Source: Aromatoleum toluclasticum ATCC 700605
GTDB lineage: Bacteria > Pseudomonadota > Gammaproteobacteria > Burkholderiales > Rhodocyclaceae
Assembly (NCBI RefSeq): GCF_000378245.1
Contig: NZ_KB899491.1
Coordinates: forward strand, 590,222-654,221
DNA length: 64,000 bases
Reading direction: 5' to 3'
The position numbers and the translations under genes are program-made. Below the pieces are notes generated by a model. It was not told where the DNA came from, did not search any database, and was given only the letters and a program-made list of their open reading frames with translations. Position 1 is the stretch's first letter. Each line of letters begins with the position of its first letter. Below are positions 25,577-34,900 of the stretch, piece after piece.

Positions 25577-26623
25577 TTGAGCTCCCCGAAACCTTCCCTT
25601 TCCTACCGTGATGCCGGTGTCGATATCGATGCCGGCGACGCCCTCGTCGACCGCATCAAGCCACTGGCGAAACGCACCATGCGCCCCGAAGTGCTGGGCG
25701 GCATCGGCGGTTTCGGCGCGCTGTTCGAGCTGTCGAAGAAGTACCGCGAGCCGGTGCTGGTGTCGGGTACCGACGGCGTTGGCACGAAGCTGAAGCTCGC
25801 GTTCCAGCTCAACAAGCATGACACGGTTGGCCAGGATCTGGTGGCGATGAGCGTGAACGACATCCTCGTGCAGGGTGCCGAGCCGCTGTTCTTCCTCGAT
25901 TACTTCGCCTGCGGCAAACTTGATGTCGATACCGCCGCGGCGGTCGTCGGCGGCATCGCGCGCGGCTGCGAGTTGTCGGGTTGCGCGCTGATCGGCGGCG
26001 AAACGGCCGAGATGCCGGGCATGTACCCGGACGGCGAGTACGATCTGGCCGGTTTCGCGGTGGGTGCGGTGGAGAAGTCGGAAATCATCGACGGCTCGAC
26101 CATCAAGCCGGGTGACGTGGTGCTGGGGCTGGCGTCCAGCGGCGCGCATTCGAACGGCTATTCGCTGATCCGCAAGATCATCGAGCGCGCGAACCCGGAT
26201 CTCGACGCCGATTTCCACGGCCGCCCCTTCCGCGACGTGGTGCTGGAGCCGACGCGCCTGTACGTGAAGTCCATGCTGGGCCTGATGCGCGCGATCCCGG
26301 GCGTCGTGAAGGGCATGGCGCACATCACCGGCGGCGGCCTGCTGGAGAACGTGCCGCGCATCCTCGGCGAGCATCTGACGGCGAGCCTGGAGGCGTCGTC
26401 GTGGACGCTGCCGCCGCTGTTCCAGTGGCTGAAGCAGGAAGGCAACGTCGCCGACCAGGAGATGTACCGCGTGTTCAACTGCGGCGTCGGCATGGTCGTG
26501 ATCGTGTCGCCGGAGCAGGCCGATGCGGCCGTCGCGAACCTCGAGGCAGCAGGCGAGACGGTGTATCGCCTCGGCCGCATCGAGGCGCGCGCGGAAGGCG
26601 CGGCGCAGACGACGGTCGCCTGA
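25577..26623 (+). CDS. purM: phosphoribosylformylglycinamidine cyclo-ligase
   Basis: 348 residues, normal length. ATP-dependent ring closure to aminoimidazole ribotide in purine synthesis. Family stretches: [22 protein letters not shown], the [13 protein letters not shown] substrate loop, [36 protein letters not shown] and [15 protein letters not shown]. Start ATG/TTG region: the frame begins TTG at 25577 (TTGAGCTCC), with GAGGAACG 7-14 bp upstream, giving [11 protein letters not shown]; this matches the family N terminus. Followed by a strong terminator. Confidence 0.97.
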   Translation: MSSPKPSLSYRDAGVDIDAGDALVDRIKPLAKRTMRPEVLGGIGGFGALFELSKKYREPVLVSGTDGVGTKLKLAFQLNKHDTVGQDLVAMSVNDILVQGAEPLFFLDYFACGKLDVDTAAAVVGGIARGCELSGCALIGGETAEMPGMYPDGEYDLAGFAVGAVEKSEIIDGSTIKPGDVVLGLASSGAHSNGYSLIRKIIERANPDLDADFHGRPFRDVVLEPTRLYVKSMLGLMRAIPGVVKGMAHITGGGLLENVPRILGEHLTASLEASSWTLPPLFQWLKQEGNVADQEMYRVFNCGVGMVVIVSPEQADAAVANLEAAGETVYRLGRIEARAEGAAQTTVA

Positions 26624-26704
26624 GTTTCGCCGGGGCCGCGCGCGATGCGGGGCCCTGCCTTCCGCGCAACTTTGGTGCCGGGGGGCTTGTCAGCTGTATG
26701 CAGG

Positions 26705-26737
26705 GAGCGCACCAAACGGGGTGCGCTCGTTTTTTTT
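26705..26737 (+). terminator. rho-independent terminator of purM
   Basis: Perfect 9-bp GC stem 26705-26713 / 26720-26728 with a 6-base loop, then G and eight T (26730-26737). It ends the purM transcript 80 bp after its stop and 35 bp before the efflux adaptor gene. Confidence 0.92.
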
Positions 26738-26771
26738 CCGGACCCCGTTCCAGTTTGAGTGCTCGCCGAAG

Positions 26772-27914
26772 ATGCCCGCCCGCCGTCGCCTGATTGCCGC
26801 CGTAAGCCTTGCCGGAATCGCCGCCCTCGCGGGTTATGCGTACTTCGCGAACCGCAGTGCCGGCACGGCCCTGCCGGCGTCCGGCGCGAAGCCGGCCGCG
26901 GGCGCCGGTGCGGCAGCTGCGCAGGGGCCAGCGGACGTGGAGACGGCGACGGTCGCGGCCGAGTCGATGGCGGACGACGTGAGCGCGGTGGGCACGCTGC
27001 GCTCGAACGAGTCCGTCGTCCTGCGCCCCGAGGTCGCCGGGCGCATCGAGGCGATCCGCTTCCGTGAAGGCAGTCCGGTGCGTCGCGGTGACGTGCTGGT
27101 CGACTTCGATGCCGCGGTGCAGCGGGCCGAGGTGCAGCAGGCGAAGGCGAACCTGGCGCTGGCGCAGGCCAATTTCGGGCGCACCGAGGATCTCTTCAAC
27201 CGCAAGTTCCTGAGCCAGAGCGCGCGCGACGAGGCGGCGTCGCGGCTGGAAGTGGCGCACGCGAACATGGCGTTGGCCGAGGCGCGCCTGGGCAAGATGC
27301 GCGTCCGCGCGCCCTTTGCCGGCATCGTCGGCATCCGCAACGTGAGCGTCGGCGATTACGTCAAGGAAGGCGAGGAGCTCGTCAATCTGGAGGACATCGC
27401 GACGCTCAAGGTCGATTTCCGGCTGCCCGAGATCTACCTCGCGCAGATCCGCCCCGGGCAGAAGCTGGAGCTCGCGTCCGATGCGGTGGAGGGCAGGCGC
27501 TTCGCCGCGGTGGTCAGCGCGATCGATCCGCTCGTCGACGAGCAGGGGCGGGCGGTGGTGATGCGTGCGACGCTGCAGAATGACGGCCTGCGCTTGCGCC
27601 CCGGGATGTTCGCGCGCGTGCGGCTGATCCTGCAGGAGCGCGCCAACGTCGCGGTGGTGCCCGAGCAGGCGCTGGTGCCGGCGCCGGGCGACGTGCAGTT
27701 CGTGTATCGCGTGGTCGACGGCAAGGCGCAGCGCGTCGAGGTGAAGACCGGCGCGCGGCGCGGCACGCGGGTGGAGATCGTCAAGGGCGTGCAGGCGGGC
27801 GACCTGGTCGTGACCGCCGGGCAGCTCAAGCTGCGCGACGGGGCGGCGGTGAGGGTCGTGGGGGCTGAGGCTCCGGTCGCGCCCGAAGCGGGCACCGCCA
27901 AGCCGGCGAGCTGA
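26772..27914 (+). CDS. RND efflux periplasmic adaptor subunit
   Basis: 380 residues: N-terminal signal/anchor (about 5-24), barrel-sandwich and hairpin region with VAGRIEAIRFREGSPVRRGDVL and VRAPFAGIVGIRNVSVGDYV, and a C-terminal membrane-proximal domain ending in a Pro/Ala tail. No lipobox cysteine is seen, so it is held by the N-terminal helix. It bridges the inner-membrane pump encoded 10 bp downstream to an outer-membrane channel that is not in this window. Substrate unknown. Confidence 0.92.
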   Translation: MPARRRLIAAVSLAGIAALAGYAYFANRSAGTALPASGAKPAAGAGAAAAQGPADVETATVAAESMADDVSAVGTLRSNESVVLRPEVAGRIEAIRFREGSPVRRGDVLVDFDAAVQRAEVQQAKANLALAQANFGRTEDLFNRKFLSQSARDEAASRLEVAHANMALAEARLGKMRVRAPFAGIVGIRNVSVGDYVKEGEELVNLEDIATLKVDFRLPEIYLAQIRPGQKLELASDAVEGRRFAAVVSAIDPLVDEQGRAVVMRATLQNDGLRLRPGMFARVRLILQERANVAVVPEQALVPAPGDVQFVYRVVDGKAQRVEVKTGARRGTRVEIVKGVQAGDLVVTAGQLKLRDGAAVRVVGAEAPVAPEAGTAKPAS

Positions 27915-27924
27915 GGGGGCGGTC

Positions 27925-30900
27925 ATGATCCTGTCGGAAATCTGCATCAAGCGCCCGGTGTTCGCGACGGTGCTGTCGCTGCTGGTGCTGCTGATCGGGC
28001 TGATGTCGTATTCGCGCCTGACCGTGCGCGAGTACCCCAATATCGACGAGCCGGTGGTGACCGTCGACACCACCTATACTGGTGCGAGCGCGGAGATCGT
28101 CGAGTCGCAGGTGACGAAGCCGCTGGAAGACTCGCTCGCCGGCATCGAGGGCGTCGACGTGCTGCAGTCGATCAGCCGCCAGGAGCGCAGCCAGATCACG
28201 GTGCGCTTCCGCGTCGAGCGCAACGCCGACAGCGCCGCCGCGGACGTGCGCGACCGGGTGTCGCGCGTGCGCCGGCGCCTGCCCGACGACATCGACGAGC
28301 CGGTGATCTCGAAGGTGGAGGCGGATGCGAACCCCATCATCTGGATCGCGTTCTCGTCGGACCGCCATTCGCCGCTGGAACTTTCCGATTTCGCCAGCCG
28401 CGTGGTCAAGCCGCGCCTGCAGACGCTGTCCGGCGCGGCGGACGCGCGTATGTTCGGCGAGCGCCGCTATTCGATGCGCATCTGGCTGGACCGCGAGCGG
28501 CTCGCCGCCTTCCGGCTGACGCCGCAGGACGTCGAGGATGCGATCCGGCGCCAGAACGTGGAGCTGCCGGCGGGGCGCATCGAGAGCCGCGAGCGCGAGT
28601 TCGCGGTGGTCGCGCAGACCGATCTGGCGACGCCGCGCGAGTTCGAGTCCATCGTCGTGCGCCAGCCGCCGGCGGCCGGCGGCTACGCGGTGCGCATCCG
28701 CGACGTCGGCCGTGTCGAGGTCGCGGCGCAGAGTGAGCGCACGCTGGTGCGCTTCATGGGCAAGCCGGCGGTGTCGATCGGGCTGATCAAGCAGTCGGTG
28801 GCGAATCCGCTGGATCTCAAGCGCGGCCTCGTGGAAATGTTGCCGGTGCTGGAGGCGGAGCTGCCCGAAGGCATGCGCATGAACATCGCCAACGACACGA
28901 CGGTGTTCATCGACCGCTCGATCGCGTCGGTGTTCAGCACAATCTGGGAGGCGGTGCTGCTGGTCGCGGTGATCTGCTTCTTCTTCCTGCGCAACTGGCG
29001 CGCGATGCTGATTCCGCTGGTGACGATCCCGGTGTCGCTGGTGGGGGCGTTCGCGCTGATGCTGATGTTCGGCTTTTCGATCAACACGCTGACGCTGCTG
29101 GCGCTGGTGCTGGCGATCGGCCTCGTCGTCGATGACGCGATCGTGGTGCTGGAGAATATCTACCGCCACGTCGAGGAGGGCATGGAGCCGCTGCAGGCGG
29201 CCTTCCGCGGAGCGCGGGAGATCGGCTTCGCGGTGGTGGCGATGACGATCACGCTGGCGGCGGTGTATGCGCCGGTGGCCTTCATGACCGGGCGCACCGG
29301 CAAGCTGTTCACCGAGTTCGCGCTGACGCTCGCCGGGGCGGTGATCGTGTCGGGCTTCGTCGCGCTGACGCTGTCGCCGATGATGTGCTCGAAGCTGCTG
29401 CGCCACGAAAAGAAGCACGGCCGTGTGTATAACGCCATCGAAGGCTTCCTCGGCTGGCTCACGGCCAGTTACCGGCGTGTGCTCGGGATCGCGCTGAACC
29501 TGCGCTGGGTCGTGATGGTCGCGTTCGCGCTGGTCGCGGGCTCGTCGCTGCTGCTGCTGAAGACGCTGAAGACCGAGCTCGCGCCGGTCGAGGACCGCGG
29601 GCGCGTCGTGGGCATCTTCTCCGGCCCGGAGGGCGCGACGATCGACTTCATGGCGCGCTACGCGACGCAGCTCGAAGGGATCTACGCGAAGGTTCCCGAG
29701 GTGGATCGTTACCTCGTGATTTCCGGCAACCCGACGGTGTCGCAGGGGATTTCGTTTGCCGGTTTCACCGACTGGGCGGCGCGTGAGCGCAATGCGACCG
29801 CGATCGCCGGCGAGATGCGGCCGAAGATGGCGGCGATCCCCGGCCTGCAGGTCTTCCCCGTGCTGCCGGCGTCCTTCGGCCAGAGTCCGCGCACGCGGCC
29901 GATCAGTTTCGTGATCACGACCTCGGAGTCCTACGACGAGCTGGCGCGCAACACGGACCGGATCCTCGACGAGATGCGCAAGCAGCCGGGCTTCGTGTCG
30001 CCCGATACCGACCTGAAGCTGACCAAGCCGGAACTGGCGGTCGACGTCGATCGCGAAAAGGCGGCCGATCTCGGCATCCCCGTCGATGTGATCGGGCGCA
30101 CGCTGGAGACGATGCTGGGCGGGCGGCAGGTGACGCGCTACAAGCGGGATGCGGAGCAATACGACGTGATCGTGCAGGTGGCGGCGCCTAGCCGGGCGGT
30201 CGCGCGCGACATCCGCGACATCTACGTGCGCGCCAGGAACGGCGAGATGGTGCCGTTGGCGAACGTCGTCAAGGTGCAGGACCGGGTCAGCCCGCGCGAG
30301 CTGAACCACTTCGGCCAGCGGCGCTCGGTGACGATCTCCGCCAACCTCGCGCCCGGTTTCGCGATGGGCGAGGCGCTCGCGTGGCTCGACGCAACCGCCG
30401 CGGGCGTGCTGCCGGCCGGCTATGCGGTCGATTACGACGGCCAGTCGCGCGAGTTCAAGACCAGCTCGGCGAGCCTCGCGCTGACCTTCGTGCTCGCGCT
30501 CGCCTTTATCTACCTCGTGCTGGCGGCGCAGTTCGAGAGCTTCCGCGATCCCTTTATCATCATGCTGACGGTGCCCCTGTCGATGACCGGGGCGCTCGCG
30601 GCGTTGTATCTGGCCGGGGGCACGCTCAACGTGTATAGCCAGATCGGGCTGGTGACGCTGGTCGGCCTGATCACCAAGCACGGCATCCTGATCGTGGAGT
30701 TCGCGAACCAGCTGCGCGACCGGGGCGCCGCCCTGCGCGACGCGGTCGTCGAAGCGTCGGTGCTGCGCCTGCGCCCCATCCTGATGACCACCGGCGCCAT
30801 GGTGCTGGGTTCGATCCCGCTCGCGCTCGCGACCGGCGCCGGCGCGGAGAGCCGCCAGCAGATCGGCTGGGTGATCGTCGGCGGCTTGCTGTTGGGGACC

Positions 30901-30999
30901 TTCTTCACGCTGTTCGTCGTGCCGACCGTCTACACGCTGCTCGCGCGACGCGAACGCAATCCGCTCGCGGTCGAGGACGGCGCGCCCGCTTCGGCCTGA
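27925..30999 (+). CDS. RND efflux pump, inner-membrane permease (HAE1/AcrB type)
   Basis: 1024 residues, usual length, with 12 transmembrane helices in two halves and two large periplasmic loops. SEICIKRPVFATVLSLL at the N terminus; the proton-relay aspartates are visible in TM4 (LVVDDAIVVLENI); TM10-12 contain GLITKHGILIVEFAN. The closest named relatives by eye are MdtB/C- and MexF-like multidrug pumps, but no substrate can be assigned. Forms an operon with the adaptor and probably with the next membrane protein. Confidence 0.94.
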   Translation: MILSEICIKRPVFATVLSLLVLLIGLMSYSRLTVREYPNIDEPVVTVDTTYTGASAEIVESQVTKPLEDSLAGIEGVDVLQSISRQERSQITVRFRVERNADSAAADVRDRVSRVRRRLPDDIDEPVISKVEADANPIIWIAFSSDRHSPLELSDFASRVVKPRLQTLSGAADARMFGERRYSMRIWLDRERLAAFRLTPQDVEDAIRRQNVELPAGRIESREREFAVVAQTDLATPREFESIVVRQPPAAGGYAVRIRDVGRVEVAAQSERTLVRFMGKPAVSIGLIKQSVANPLDLKRGLVEMLPVLEAELPEGMRMNIANDTTVFIDRSIASVFSTIWEAVLLVAVICFFFLRNWRAMLIPLVTIPVSLVGAFALMLMFGFSINTLTLLALVLAIGLVVDDAIVVLENIYRHVEEGMEPLQAAFRGAREIGFAVVAMTITLAAVYAPVAFMTGRTGKLFTEFALTLAGAVIVSGFVALTLSPMMCSKLLRHEKKHGRVYNAIEGFLGWLTASYRRVLGIALNLRWVVMVAFALVAGSSLLLLKTLKTELAPVEDRGRVVGIFSGPEGATIDFMARYATQLEGIYAKVPEVDRYLVISGNPTVSQGISFAGFTDWAARERNATAIAGEMRPKMAAIPGLQVFPVLPASFGQSPRTRPISFVITTSESYDELARNTDRILDEMRKQPGFVSPDTDLKLTKPELAVDVDREKAADLGIPVDVIGRTLETMLGGRQVTRYKRDAEQYDVIVQVAAPSRAVARDIRDIYVRARNGEMVPLANVVKVQDRVSPRELNHFGQRRSVTISANLAPGFAMGEALAWLDATAAGVLPAGYAVDYDGQSREFKTSSASLALTFVLALAFIYLVLAAQFESFRDPFIIMLTVPLSMTGALAALYLAGGTLNVYSQIGLVTLVGLITKHGILIVEFANQLRDRGAALRDAVVEASVLRLRPILMTTGAMVLGSIPLALATGAGAESRQQIGWVIVGGLLLGTFFTLFVVPTVYTLLARRERNPLAVEDGAPASA

Positions 31000-31010
31000 T
31001 CGTCCGCGAC

Positions 31011-32339
31011 GTGTCCGACGTCCATCTCCACACGCTTTCCCGCCCGCGCACGGTCCTCGCCGCGTGGCTGATGGCCGGGCTCGTGCTGCTGGCGTTCGCG
31101 CATGGCGCGCGCACCGGACTGCCGGCATGGCCGGCGGGCGTCGCCGCGTGGGGCGCGGGCGTCGCGCTGTGGCCGCGGCTCGATGCGGGGCAGCGCCGCT
31201 TCGCGCTGATCCTGTGCGGACTGGGGGCGCTGGCGCTGGCCGCGGCGGTATGGCGCGGTGCGCAGCCGGCGTGGAGCGGCCTGCTGACGCAGAACACGGC
31301 GCTGCTCGGGATGCTGGCGGCCGTGAGCTTCCTGCAGCTCGTCGGTGTCGGCAAGGATGGGGAGCGGCCCCTGCCGCGCGGGCGCCGCGCGCTGTGGCAG
31401 ACGCTCGCAGGCGTGCATGTGCTCGGGGCGGTGATCAACATGTCGGTCGTGTTCATCATCGCCGAGCGCATCGCGCAGGGCGGACGCCTGAGCGCGGCGC
31501 AGGCGGCGCTGCTCGCGCGCGGCTTCCTCCTCGCGGCGCTGTGGTCGCCGTTCTTCGGCGCGATGGCGGTGGCGCTGACCTATGCGCCGGGCGCGCGGCT
31601 GGAGGATCTGGTGCTGGCCGGGCTGCCGCTCGCCGTGGTGCTGCTGTGGCTGATCACGCGCACCCTGCCGCTATCGGCGGGTGAGACGGAGGGCGGATTC
31701 GTCGGCTTCCCGATGCGCGCGTCCTCGCTGTGGTTGCCGCTGGCGCTGACGGCGATGGTGTCGGCGGGACTCGTGTGGCTGCCCGGCTGGTCGTCGCTCG
31801 CGGTGATCAGCGGCTCGGCACTGGCGCTCGGTGTGGTGTCGGTGCTGGTGGCGAGCGGGCCGGTCGATGGCGCCGAGCGACTTTCGGCGCATGCGCTGCG
31901 TCGTCTGCCGGCGATGTCCGGGGAGCTGATGCTGTTCCTCGCGGCGGGCGTCTTCGCCACCGGCCTGCAGGCGTTGATGCAGGGCGATACGGGCTGGACG
32001 CCGTTCGATCGCTTCGGTCCGGTCGAGGCGGCGCTGGTGCTGGGCGCGATGGTCGCGCTCGCGGCGATCGGCGTGCACACCGTGATCACCATCGTGATCG
32101 CCGCGACCTGGTTCGCACCGCTGTCGCCCGATCCGATGCTGCTTGCGCAGATCTTCCTGATGGCCTGGAGCATCGGCCTCGCGCTGAATCCGATGGCGGG
32201 CGTGCATCTGTCGCTGCAGGGGCGCTTCGGCCTGTCGGCGCCCGGCCTGGCGCGCGGCAATTTGCGCTATTGCGTGGCGAGCTATGTGCTGGCGTCGCTG
32301 TGGCTGATTGTCGTGGGGGCGTTGCGCGGGCTGCTATGA
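31011..32339 (+). CDS. polytopic membrane protein of unknown function
   Basis: 442 residues, GTG start at 31011, about 11-12 transmembrane helices. Segments such as [38 protein letters not shown] and [26 protein letters not shown] recall ion-transporter-like membrane proteins, but I do not recognise a family. It begins 11 bp after the RND pump stop, so cotranscription is likely. It converges on miaA and overlaps its 3' end by 6 bp. A role in the efflux operon is only a positional guess. Confidence 0.6.
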   Translation: MSDVHLHTLSRPRTVLAAWLMAGLVLLAFAHGARTGLPAWPAGVAAWGAGVALWPRLDAGQRRFALILCGLGALALAAAVWRGAQPAWSGLLTQNTALLGMLAAVSFLQLVGVGKDGERPLPRGRRALWQTLAGVHVLGAVINMSVVFIIAERIAQGGRLSAAQAALLARGFLLAALWSPFFGAMAVALTYAPGARLEDLVLAGLPLAVVLLWLITRTLPLSAGETEGGFVGFPMRASSLWLPLALTAMVSAGLVWLPGWSSLAVISGSALALGVVSVLVASGPVDGAERLSAHALRRLPAMSGELMLFLAAGVFATGLQALMQGDTGWTPFDRFGPVEAALVLGAMVALAAIGVHTVITIVIAATWFAPLSPDPMLLAQIFLMAWSIGLALNPMAGVHLSLQGRFGLSAPGLARGNLRYCVASYVLASLWLIVVGALRGLL

Positions 32340-33281
32340 GGCGTCGAGCAGACGTTGTGCCGTCGCGGCGACCGTCTCGGCGAGTTCCGTGCGCAGGCAG
32401 TCGAGTTCGACCAGTTCCGGCCAGGTGTCGCGGAACTGGCGCTGCCAGGTGAGCTGGCGCTTCGCGAGCTGGCGCGTCGCGGCGATGCCCTTGAAGCGCA
32501 TCGTGTCGTAGTCGTCCACGCCGTCGAGGTATTCCCACGACTGCCGGTAGCCGACGCAGCGCATCGAGGGCATCGTCAGCTCCAGGCGGTAGCGTTCGCG
32601 CAGCTTGCGCACCTCGTCGATGAGGCCGGCGGCGAGCATCGCATCGAAGCGTTGTTCGATGCGCGCATGCAGCACCGCGCGGTCGGACGGCGCGAGCGCG
32701 ATCGGCAGCAGGCGGAAGGGCGGCGGCGCCATGTCGCGCCGCGCGTAGCTGTCGGCGAGCGGTCGGCCGGTGAGGCGGACGATCTCCAGCGCGCGCTGGA
32801 TGCGTTGCGAGTCGCCCGGTTCAAGCCGCGCAGCGGCCTCCGGGTCGAGACGCGCAAGCTCCGCATGCAGCGCCGGCCAGCCGTGCTTTGCCGCCTCGGC
32901 GTCGATCTCCGCGCGCAGTGCGGCGTCGGCGGCCGGGAGCTCGGACAGGCCGTCACGCAGCGCCTTGAAGTACAGCATCGTGCCGCCGGCGAGCAACGGG
33001 ATGCGGCCGCGCGCGGTGATCTCGTCCATCAGGCGCAGGGCGTCGGCGCGGAATTGCGCGGCTGAGTAGCTTTCTTCCGGCGTGACGAGGTCGATCAGGT
33101 GGTGCGGGCAGGCCGCCCGCTCTTCCGCCGTCGGTTTGGCGGTGCCGATGTCCATGTCGCGATAGACGAGGGCCGAGTCGACGCTGACGATCTCGATCGG
33201 CAGGATGCGTGCGAGCGCGAGCGCGGAGGCGGTCTTGCCGCTGGCGGTGGGGCCGAGGAGGAGCAGGGCGGGGGGATGCAT
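32334..33281 (-). CDS. miaA: tRNA dimethylallyltransferase
   Basis: 315 residues. Adds the isopentenyl group to A37 of tRNAs reading UNN codons. P-loop [44 protein letters not shown], and the C-terminal [13 protein letters not shown] and KRQLTWQR segments are all family signatures. ATG 33281 is chosen because the family begins just before the P-loop. Usually miaA is near mutL or hfq; here it stands alone between a membrane protein and a REP pair. Confidence 0.96.
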   Translation of the reverse strand: MHPPALLLLGPTASGKTASALALARILPIEIVSVDSALVYRDMDIGTAKPTAEERAACPHHLIDLVTPEESYSAAQFRADALRLMDEITARGRIPLLAGGTMLYFKALRDGLSELPAADAALRAEIDAEAAKHGWPALHAELARLDPEAAARLEPGDSQRIQRALEIVRLTGRPLADSYARRDMAPPPFRLLPIALAPSDRAVLHARIEQRFDAMLAAGLIDEVRKLRERYRLELTMPSMRCVGYRQSWEYLDGVDDYDTMRFKGIAATRQLAKRQLTWQRQFRDTWPELVELDCLRTELAETVAATAQRLLDAS

Positions 33282-33424
33282 CGGTCGGGCGCGTGAGCAG
33301 GGCTGAGGCCGCGATTGTAGCGATGAAACGTGCCCGACCCGAGAAGGTTCCGGCACGGGGGAGGGCAATCGCACCAATTCCTGTGGGGCTGAAAACCCGT
33401 CCCGCCCAGCGCAGTGCAGTCCGG

Positions 33425-33503
33425 CCGTGGGAGCGGCTTCAGCCGCGAATCAACCGGCTTGCACCCACCAGACGCCCATTCGCGGCTGAAGCCGCTCCCA
33501 CGG
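33425..33503. repeat. REP-like inverted pair (BIME type)
   Basis: A perfect 26-bp inverted repeat, 33425-33450 and 33478-33503, separated by 27 bp. Each arm itself contains the small palindrome GCGGCTTCAGCCGC, so the unit can fold as two small hairpins or one long cruciform. It fills the convergent-like gap between the miaA start side and the MFS gene 3' end. GTGGGAGCGGCTTCAGCCGCG is the kind of repeat scattered through Pseudomonas and Rhodocyclales chromosomes. Other bases of the gap (33282-33424) show nothing else recognisable. Confidence 0.85.
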
Positions 33504-33525
33504 AACCGGGTTTCGCCCCCGCGGG

Positions 33526-34722
33526 TCAGCGCCGGCGCACGAGCACGACGAGCAGGGTCGCGCCCGCCAGCGCGGCGCCGGCGACGAAGGCCCAGGCGGC
33601 GCCGAACTGCTCCCACAGCAGGCCCGCGAGCGCGCTCGCGAGCAGCAGGCCGATGCCGCTGACGAGGTTGAAGACGCCGTAGGCGGTGCCGCGCAGCGCG
33701 GCCGGTGCGGTGTCGGCGATCATCGTCGCGAGCAGGCCCTGGCTCATGCCCATGTGCAGGCCCCACAGCGCGATGCCGGCGACCAGCCAGGGCCAGTCGG
33801 CGCCTTGCGCCAGCGCGAGGTCGGCCGCGATCAGCACGACGAGCCCGAGCGCGAGCAGGCGCGCGTGGCTCATGCCGTCCGCGAGCCGTCCGAAGGGGTA
33901 GGCGGTGAGCGAATAGACGACGTTCATGCCGATCAGCACCAGCGGCGTGTACGCGACTGGCAGGCCGGCGTCGAGCGCGCGCAGCACGAGGAAGGCTTCC
34001 GAGAAGCGCGCCAGCGCGAACAGCGCGCCGACGCCGACGACCCACCAGTAGGTGCGCGGCAGCAGGCGCAGGTTCTCGCGGCGGATCGGGTTGAGCACCG
34101 GCGTTCCCGCCGGGCGCTCGGGTTCGCGCACGCCGAAGAACAGCAGGGCGACGGAGAGGAAGCCCGGGATGATCGCGACCCAGAATACCGCGCGGAAGTC
34201 GTTCGCCCACAGCAGCATCAGCCCCATCGCCAGCAGCGGGCCGAGGAAGGCGCCGACGGTGTCGAGCGACTGGCGCAGCCCGAAGGCCGCCCCGCGCACC
34301 TGCGGCGGGGCGATGTCGGCCACCAGCGCATCGCGTGGCGCGCCGCGTATGCCCTTGCCGACGCGGTCGATCAGGCGCGCGGCGAGCACCATGCCCGAAC
34401 CCGTCGCCAGCGCGAACAGCGGTTTGGAGATCGCCCCGAGGCCGTAGCCGAGCACTGCGAGCGGCTTGCGCTTGCCCCAGTAGTCCGACAGCGCGCCGGA
34501 GAACACCTTGACGATCAGCGCGGTCGCTTCCGCCGCGCCTTCGATGAGGCCGACCGCGAGCGCGCCGGCGCCGAACGAGGTGACGAGGAACACCGGCAGC
34601 AGGCTGTGGATCAGCTCGGAGGACACGTCCATCAGCAGGCTGACGAAGCCGAGCATCCAGATCGCGGCCGGCAGCTTTGGCCGGACGGAGGCGGGGGAGG
34701 GTGCGGGCGATGCGTCATTCAT
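33526..34722 (-). CDS. MFS transporter
   Basis: 398 residues, 12 predicted helices. The cytoplasmic loop between TM2 and TM3 carries a recognisable variant of the MFS motif: GALSDYWGKRKPLAVLGYGLGA; the second-half counterpart is YPFGRLADGMSHARLLALG. Also GKGIRGAPRDALVADIAP, typical of a subgroup of betaproteobacterial MFS proteins of unknown substrate. It is divergent from nnrS, with 178 bp between the starts. Confidence 0.85.
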   Translation of the reverse strand: MNDASPAPSPASVRPKLPAAIWMLGFVSLLMDVSSELIHSLLPVFLVTSFGAGALAVGLIEGAAEATALIVKVFSGALSDYWGKRKPLAVLGYGLGAISKPLFALATGSGMVLAARLIDRVGKGIRGAPRDALVADIAPPQVRGAAFGLRQSLDTVGAFLGPLLAMGLMLLWANDFRAVFWVAIIPGFLSVALLFFGVREPERPAGTPVLNPIRRENLRLLPRTYWWVVGVGALFALARFSEAFLVLRALDAGLPVAYTPLVLIGMNVVYSLTAYPFGRLADGMSHARLLALGLVVLIAADLALAQGADWPWLVAGIALWGLHMGMSQGLLATMIADTAPAALRGTAYGVFNLVSGIGLLLASALAGLLWEQFGAAWAFVAGAALAGATLLVVLVRRR

Positions 34723-34796
34723 GGTGCGGTACCGGGTCGAATCGTTGCCGGCATTCTGTCATGCGGTACGGGATGGTGAAATGACAGGCGCGCGAA

Positions 34797-34810
34797 ATGT
34801 CGCAGATCAA
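34797..34810 (+). promoter_or_regulatory. possible FNR/Dnr-type box upstream of nnrS
   Basis: ATGTC-GCAG-ATCAA aligns with the TTGAC/T-N4-ATCAA boxes of anaerobic FNR/Dnr regulators: perfect right half, three of five in the left half. It lies 91-104 bp before the nnrS ATG. NnrS expression in denitrifiers depends on NO-responsive regulators of this family, which makes the site plausible but not strong. Confidence 0.4.
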
Positions 34811-34900
34811 GGAGATGGATTTCCCGGGCGTCCACAATCGGCCGCGGTTTCGCCCGGTCATCTCCCGGTCATCTGTCTCCCGCGCCCTCAGCCCCTTCCC

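Noticed and set aside
27826..31128. A 1100-codon open frame on the minus strand opposite the RND adaptor and pump
   Set aside because: It is rich in Arg/His/Gln, matches no family and lies fully antisense to two clear efflux genes; long antisense frames are expected at this GC content.
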